Assembly (NCBI GenBank): GCA_035360795.1
Contig: DAOSBJ010000003.1
Span: 1-43,149 of the forward strand
From: DAOOKJ01 sp035360795
GTDB taxonomy: Bacteria; Patescibacteriota; Minisyncoccia; UBA6257
DNA: 43,149 nucleotides
Reading direction: 5' to 3'
Position numbers and translations under genes: made by a program. The notes under the pieces were generated by a model. The model was not told the origin of the DNA. It made no database searches and saw only the letters and a list, made by a program, of their open reading frames with translations. Positions 39,215-43,149 of this stretch are shown here, one piece after another (within the stretch, counting starts at the first letter, position 1; every line of letters starts with the position of its first letter).

Positions 39215-39302
39215 GAAAATAAATAGAAAATAATAAATAATAAATAAAAAATCAAATTTTTAATCTTTAATCTGTGTTTTTAATTTTTATCTTTGATTTT
39301 TA

Positions 39303-40463
39303 TTAGTATACTAAAAATGTTTGGCATAAAGCGCCGATGATTAAAGCTGCAATTAGAATTCCTGTTAAAATTTTATTTAAAGGAAGTTCATAAGGAGGAT
39401 TAAGTTCTTTTTTCTCTTTTGCCTTTTTCAAGATTAAAATAATCATTACTCCTTCAAGCCCTCCGACCATTCCGCCGATAAAAGAAGTTAATTTAATTAC
39501 ATTCTGAAGTCCTAAAAGATAAAAAACTATTGGCCCTAAAATTACCACTAAATAACTAATAAAAGGGGTCCAGCCAAAATCACTCATAAAGCTATTTTTA
39601 ATATAAGTGGCAAAAATTAAATAAGAAGTAGCGACTGTCAACAAACCGACTAAAGCGCCAATAAAAGCGACTGATTTCCCCAAAACTGGAATTAAACTAG
39701 TAATTGCTTCTTTCGAAACATTGGAACCCGCTACCCCTAAAACTGCGATAATAAAAATAAAATAAATAAAAACCGGTATTAAAGAGCCAATTTTAATAAC
39801 AGATTTGGTTTTTTGCTGCAGATTGTGTTTTTTTAAAATGGCGATCACTTCTGGCACTGCCACCGCTCCATTTAAAGCATAAAAAAACACCCCGTAAGGA
39901 ATAAGCGCCCCAAATTTATTAGTTGAATTAAAAAAATTGATTTTAGTAAAATCTATTTGCGGCAAAGCAAAAAAAGCAATTACTAAAAACAAAAATATTA
40001 AGATAAAAGAAAGATAAAAATTTATCTTTGAAGCCAAAGTATTTGATTTATCCAAGATTGAAAGATTAAAAATCAACCATAAAAAAAGCAAAATCAGGTT
40101 TGGCTCCAAATTGACAATTTTAAAGTTTTCTAAAAGTAACCCAAAAAATTGAGTTCCCAAAATTAAATAAACCAAAAGCGAAATAGAAAAAGTTAGAAAA
40201 GTAGTAATTAGAATAAACTTTTTTGCCGGTGTTCCTAAATAATAGCCAGTATAACCAGGAAGACGATAGTCATTTGGTGTCCTTAAAACTATTTCTCCAA
40301 ATGCCAAATGGAGGAAAATAATTATTAAACTAACAAAAATGAGCCAAAAAATGCTCACTGCTACGCCGCTTAAATTCGCTACATAAGGCAAAGTAAAAAC
40401 ACCAGCCCCAATAGTCGTTCCAACCAAAGCTGCAATTGCTTCGGCTAAAGCCATCTTCTTCAT
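39303..40463 (-). CDS. Amino acid permease (aromatic amino acid/AAAP type)
   Basis: About 11 membrane segments over 386 residues. The first, with AEAIAALVGTTIGAGVFTLP, matches the conserved first helix (G-T-x-I-G-A-G) of the Tyr/Trp permease and AAAP families; later segments such as FYALNGAVAVPEV also fit. The substrate is inferred only as an amino acid; an auxotrophic small-genome organism would need such import. It follows the EF-Tu-domain-like gene by 13 nt and is followed by an 88-nt A/T-rich spacer before tRNA-Arg, in which a weak TTGATT-17-TATTTT (39227-39255) may serve the tRNA. Confidence 0.85.
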   Translation of the reverse strand: MKKMALAEAIAALVGTTIGAGVFTLPYVANLSGVAVSIFWLIFVSLIIIFLHLAFGEIVLRTPNDYRLPGYTGYYLGTPAKKFILITTFLTFSISLLVYLILGTQFFGLLLENFKIVNLEPNLILLFLWLIFNLSILDKSNTLASKINFYLSFILIFLFLVIAFFALPQIDFTKINFFNSTNKFGALIPYGVFFYALNGAVAVPEVIAILKKHNLQQKTKSVIKIGSLIPVFIYFIFIIAVLGVAGSNVSKEAITSLIPVLGKSVAFIGALVGLLTVATSYLIFATYIKNSFMSDFGWTPFISYLVVILGPIVFYLLGLQNVIKLTSFIGGMVGGLEGVMIILILKKAKEKKELNPPYELPLNKILTGILIAALIIGALCQTFLVY

Positions 40464-40476
40464 TAATTTTAAGAAT

Positions 40477-40731
40477 TTATTCTAAAATTAAATAAACCTC
40501 ATCGCCCTCTTTAACTTTATCCTTTACTTTCAAACCAATCACTTCTCCTTTTTTGGCAGAATTAACATTTTCGTGCTCAACCTGAATAGAATCTACCACT
40601 TGCTCAAAATCAGTTGAATGCCCTTTAATATGAATCTTATCTCCCACTTTAAGATTATCTGAAAGTTCAATAATTCCCACTCCGATCTTTCCATAATAAT
40701 GAGTTATTTTACCTATTAATTTCTCTTCCAT
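40477..40731 (-). CDS. EF-Tu domain-2-like beta-barrel protein
   Basis: The 84-residue product resembles the second (beta-barrel) domain of translation GTPases: IGKITHYYGKIGVGIIELSD, LKVGDKIHIKGHSTDFEQVV, KKGEVIGLKVKDKVKEGDEV. No G-domain is present. Such stand-alone proteins occur in archaea and some bacteria, and the fold is also found beside U32 peptidases. Its function is not known. It has its own extended -10 and precedes the permease by 13 nt. Confidence 0.8.
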   Translation of the reverse strand: MEEKLIGKITHYYGKIGVGIIELSDNLKVGDKIHIKGHSTDFEQVVDSIQVEHENVNSAKKGEVIGLKVKDKVKEGDEVYLILE

Positions 40732-40765
40732 AATATAAAAAAATTAATTTATTCGACCTTTAATT

Positions 40766-40774
40766 ATTTTACCA
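40766..40774 (-). promoter_or_regulatory. Extended -10 of the EF-Tu-domain-like/permease pair
   Basis: Minus-strand TGG-TAAAAT (hexamer 40771-40766), leaving about a 30-nt leader. No good -35. Confidence 0.4.
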
Positions 40775-40799
40775 CAAATTTCAATTTTTTCCTATTTTT

Positions 40800-42242
40800 C
40801 TATTCTCCTTTTATTACTGCTAAAGGCACTAATTTGGCAACTTTTTTTGAAAGGCCGGCATTATGAACAACCTCTACTACTTCATCAATATTTTTGTAAG
40901 CTTCTGGCGCTTCTTCCACCAAACCTTTATAAGAAGAACATTTTGCCACAATTCCTTTGGCTTCTAAATTTTTAATTAACTCTTGAGGAGAAAAAGAACG
41001 AGTTGCCTGATGTCTTGACATTCTTCTTCCACTGCCATGACAAGTGGAATAAAATGATTCTTCTGCTTTTTGCGTCCCGACTAAAACATAAGAAGCAGTT
41101 CCCATGGAGCCGGGAATTAAAACTGGCTGACCAACTTTTTGATATTTTTCTGGAATCTCCGGATGGCCAGCCGGGAAAGCCCGCGTTGCTCCTTTTCTGT
41201 GAACCGCTAATTCTGTTTCTTTGCCATTAATCAGATATTTTTCTTTTTTAATAATGTTATGAGCGACATCATATAAAATTTGTAGCGTGGATTTAAAACC
41301 AATAGTATTTTGCCACGCCTTTCTTATATAGCAAGCAATCATTCCGCGATTAGCCCAAGCATAATTGGCCGCCGCCGCCATTGCTCTAAAATATCTTTGA
41401 CCTTCTGGTGAGTTAAAAGGAACACAGGCGAATTCCCTATCCGGAACTTCAATTTGATATTTAGTCATTAATCCCATAAATTCTTTTATATAATCAGTAG
41501 CAACTTGGTGTCCTAATCCTCGACTGCCAGTATGAATCATTATCACTACTTGATTCTTAAACAGACCAAAAACTTCCGCTACTTTTTCATCATATATTTC
41601 TTTAACTTTCTGAACTTCGGTAAAATGATTTCCAGAACCCAGAGTTCCTACTTGGTCTTCGCCTCTTTTCTTCGCTAAATAAGAAACCGTTTGTGAATCT
41701 GCCCATTTTAGCGAGCCCTGGGCTTCACAATTTATAATATCTTCTTTTTCTAAATAGCCCAATTCTAATAATCTTTCTGCTCCTTTTTCTAAGATTTGAT
41801 CTAACTCTGGCATAGATAATTTAATCTGTCTTCCTTTTCCTAAACCTGAAGGCACTTGTTTGCAAATTTCAGTCGCCAATTTTTCCAAATAAGGTTTGAT
41901 TTTATCTTCGGTTAAATCAGAAGTCATCAACTTCATGCCGCAATTTATGTCGTAGCCAGTCATTCCCGGTGAAATAATGCCATCTGAAATTCTTATTCCA
42001 GCAACCCCGCCAATGGGCGACGCGTAACCTTCGTGGCAGTCAGGCATTGCTAAACCATATTTTTCAATTCCTTTTAAAGAGGAGAGGTTTATTAATTGCT
42101 CTAAAGACTGGTCACGAAAAATCTCTTCCAACATTTTTTCGGAAGCATAAATCCTGGCTGGGACTTTCATTCCTGGCTTATAACTTGTGGGGATTTCCCA
42201 CAAATAATCGTTAATTTTAATTAAATTTTTTTTCAAAAACAT
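40800..42242 (-). CDS. rtcB: RNA-splicing ligase RtcB
   Basis: GTP- and Mn-dependent ligase that joins 2',3'-cyclic-phosphate or 3'-phosphate RNA ends to 5'-OH ends. Metal ligands are visible in GYDINCGMKLM (Asp98, Cys101), GSGNHFTEVQ and HTGSRGLGHQV. The guanylylated-His motif HRKGATRAFPAGHPEI, the GSMGTASYVL strand and the TCHGSGRRMSR signature are all intact. Length of 480 residues is normal. It lies 52 nt downstream of archease, its activating partner. In bacteria RtcB repairs broken tRNA or rRNA; a tRNA-splicing role here is only possible, since the one tRNA in the window has no intron. Confidence 0.97.
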   Translation of the reverse strand: MFLKKNLIKINDYLWEIPTSYKPGMKVPARIYASEKMLEEIFRDQSLEQLINLSSLKGIEKYGLAMPDCHEGYASPIGGVAGIRISDGIISPGMTGYDINCGMKLMTSDLTEDKIKPYLEKLATEICKQVPSGLGKGRQIKLSMPELDQILEKGAERLLELGYLEKEDIINCEAQGSLKWADSQTVSYLAKKRGEDQVGTLGSGNHFTEVQKVKEIYDEKVAEVFGLFKNQVVIMIHTGSRGLGHQVATDYIKEFMGLMTKYQIEVPDREFACVPFNSPEGQRYFRAMAAAANYAWANRGMIACYIRKAWQNTIGFKSTLQILYDVAHNIIKKEKYLINGKETELAVHRKGATRAFPAGHPEIPEKYQKVGQPVLIPGSMGTASYVLVGTQKAEESFYSTCHGSGRRMSRHQATRSFSPQELIKNLEAKGIVAKCSSYKGLVEEAPEAYKNIDEVVEVVHNAGLSKKVAKLVPLAVIKGE

Positions 42243-42294
42243 TTTTAATAATTTAAATTAGAAATTAAACCCATTGTTTATATCTTTCTTATAG

Positions 42295-42705
42295 TTAAAT
42301 ATCAAATAAAATTTCTGCCTCTAACTCTTTTGATTCTTTCTTTTTTATCTCTAAATTAGTATAAGTAACCGCTTTGATTTCTTCTTTAAATTTATCCACT
42401 TTTTGTCCTTTGATTTTCCCCCGAATTTCTTTTCCAGTCAATTTCTCTATTTCTACTTTATCAAAAACCGCATTATAAATATCAGAAAGAGCCAACACCT
42501 GATTTAAAAAATCCACCAGCAGAGTATTGATGTCTAAAGAAGAAACTTCGATTTTTTCTTCAATTGGTCCTCTATTGGTTTCTTCTAACTTAATGATATA
42601 AGCCATTCCTTCTAACGCCCCTTGAAACAGTTCTTTTATAGTTGAAGCGGTAATTTTTAATCTGATATCTGCCCTGTGTTCTAAAATTTTATAATGATAA
42701 CTCAT
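42295..42705 (-). CDS. Archease
   Basis: Cofactor that speeds RtcB guanylylation and allows multiple turnover. The N-terminal YKILEHRADIRLKITASTIK corresponds to the HTADI-type motif with a conserved metal-binding Asp, followed by LFQGALEGMAYII and LLVDFLNQVLALSD, and ends in AEILFDI. Length of 136 residues is typical. Its place directly upstream of rtcB supports the function. A promoter (42725-42753) lies just downstream of the rpsT hairpin. Confidence 0.93.
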   Translation of the reverse strand: MSYHYKILEHRADIRLKITASTIKELFQGALEGMAYIIKLEETNRGPIEEKIEVSSLDINTLLVDFLNQVLALSDIYNAVFDKVEIEKLTGKEIRGKIKGQKVDKFKEEIKAVTYTNLEIKKKESKELEAEILFDI

Positions 42706-42724
42706 ATAATTTCTGCTTCTTCTA

Positions 42725-42753
42725 ATTTTAATCTAATTTCACTTTAATTACAA
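42725..42753 (-). promoter_or_regulatory. Promoter of archease-rtcB
   Basis: Minus-strand -35 TTGTAA (42753-42748), 17-nt spacer, -10 TAAAAT (42730-42725). It gives a leader of about 13 nt. It abuts the rpsT hairpin. Confidence 0.45.
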
Positions 42754-42777
42754 ACCCCCTCCTTAAAGGGAGGGGGT
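42754..42777 (-). terminator. Hairpin overlapping the rpsT stop codon
   Basis: Minus-strand stem ACCCCCTCC/GGAGGGGGT (9 bp) around loop CTTTAA. The 5' arm encodes the end of S20 and the loop holds its TAA. The T-run on this strand is weak (TTTGTAATT), but five T follow the stem on the plus strand. Termination is likely but unproven. Confidence 0.55.
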
Positions 42778-43035
42778 CTTTTTGGTCACTTTTTTTGCTA
42801 AACGCGATTTTAATCTTTTAGCCTTGTTTTTCTTAATTAAGTTTGTTTTTGCCGCTTTATCCAATAACTTATACAAACGGGGAAGAATCTTTTTTGCTTC
42901 TTCTATTTGATTTGCCTCAATTAATTTTAAAAACTCTTTTTTCGCTTTTTTAAGAGTTTCTTTTTTCTCTCGATTGATTTTTTGCTTTTTGAGGCTTTTT
43001 TTATAAGCTCTTTTTGCCGATTTAGTGATTGCCAT
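42763..43035 (-). CDS. rpsT: 30S ribosomal protein S20 (bS20)
   Basis: Helical-bundle protein that binds 16S rRNA. The start MAITKSAKRAYKKSLKKQKI and the end LLDKAAKTNLIKKNKAKRLK with SRLAKKV match S20. Length of 90 residues is normal. The last codons form one arm of a hairpin that contains the stop. A strong promoter lies 43-71 nt upstream. No Shine-Dalgarno is seen. Confidence 0.95.
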   Translation of the reverse strand: MAITKSAKRAYKKSLKKQKINREKKETLKKAKKEFLKLIEANQIEEAKKILPRLYKLLDKAAKTNLIKKNKAKRLKSRLAKKVTKKTPSL

Positions 43036-43077
43036 ATCTTTAAAATAAAGAAAGATGTTTGATATTATTTATATTTA

Positions 43078-43106
43078 ATCATAGCAGAAATTTCAAAAAA
43101 AGTAAA
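43078..43106 (-). promoter_or_regulatory. rpsT promoter
   Basis: Minus-strand -35 TTTACT (43106-43101), 17-nt spacer, extended -10 TGC-TATGAT (hexamer 43083-43078). It has the same -35 as the rpmF and htrA promoters. Confidence 0.6.
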
Positions 43107-43149
43107 TCAAAATTAATAAACAAGATTTGATGTCGTGCATTTGAGTTGT

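Noticed and set aside
1..43149. Alternative genetic code with UGA as glycine
   Set aside because: TGA serves as a natural stop in the Clp-like and Nudix genes, and no gene needs in-frame TGA to be read through.
1..43149. CRISPR array, insertion sequences or prophage
   Set aside because: No regularly spaced repeats, transposase, integrase or phage structural genes were seen; the intein is the only mobile element.

Overview
The window looks like a metagenome-assembled scaffold of a small, strongly AT-rich bacterium, most likely a member of the Candidate Phyla Radiation (Patescibacteria). This placement is an inference from three things: the dense core-gene content, the compact or reduced forms of several proteins (hinge-less SMC, half-size MFS protein) and the near absence of Shine-Dalgarno sequences. 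TGA is used as a stop (clpB-like gene at 9961, Nudix gene at 33824), which argues against the UGA=Gly code of Gracilibacteria/Absconditabacteria. Two runs of exactly 100 N (7361-7460 and 23176-23275) are scaffold joins.

Layout. 1-7707 (minus): a long cluster reading lepB, hisS, rpsU, ybeY, ftsA, ftsZ and nrdD. nrdD runs off the left edge and carries a 405-residue in-frame intein with a LAGLIDADG endonuclease. 7808-9386 (plus): LCP-family protein and pth. 9336-21635 (minus): rpoB, rpoC, uppS, htrA-like protease, ClpB/ClpC-like ATPase and a membrane protein. 21743-23073 (minus): khpA, trmD and a small unknown gene. 23452-27090 (minus): rpmF, nusB, rnc and a hinge-less smc. 27181-31910 (minus): argS and ileS. 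31951-33831 (plus): smpB, tmRNA, infC, rpmI and rplT. The last 21 bases of smpB are also the first 21 bases of the tmRNA. 33824-37804 (minus): a tight four-gene unit of a small membrane protein, a membrane-anchored degenerate Clp-like ATPase, a half-MFS protein and a Nudix hydrolase. 37858-39214 (minus): tRNA-Arg(CCG) and an EndoQ-like PHP nuclease. 39303-43035 (minus): rpsT, archease, rtcB, an EF-Tu-domain-2-like protein and an amino acid permease.

Most of the window is ordinary core machinery: transcription, translation, aminoacylation, ribosome rescue, division and proteostasis. The most interesting points are the nrdD intein, the smpB/ssrA overlap (5' processing of tmRNA from an smpB transcript would leave a non-stop smpB mRNA), the membrane Clp-like ATPase that has lost both pore-loop aromatics and its first ATPase site, the short SMC, and a promoter nested inside a terminator hairpin directly before trmD. 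Several promoters with an extended -10 sit so close to the start codon that leaderless transcripts are predicted.
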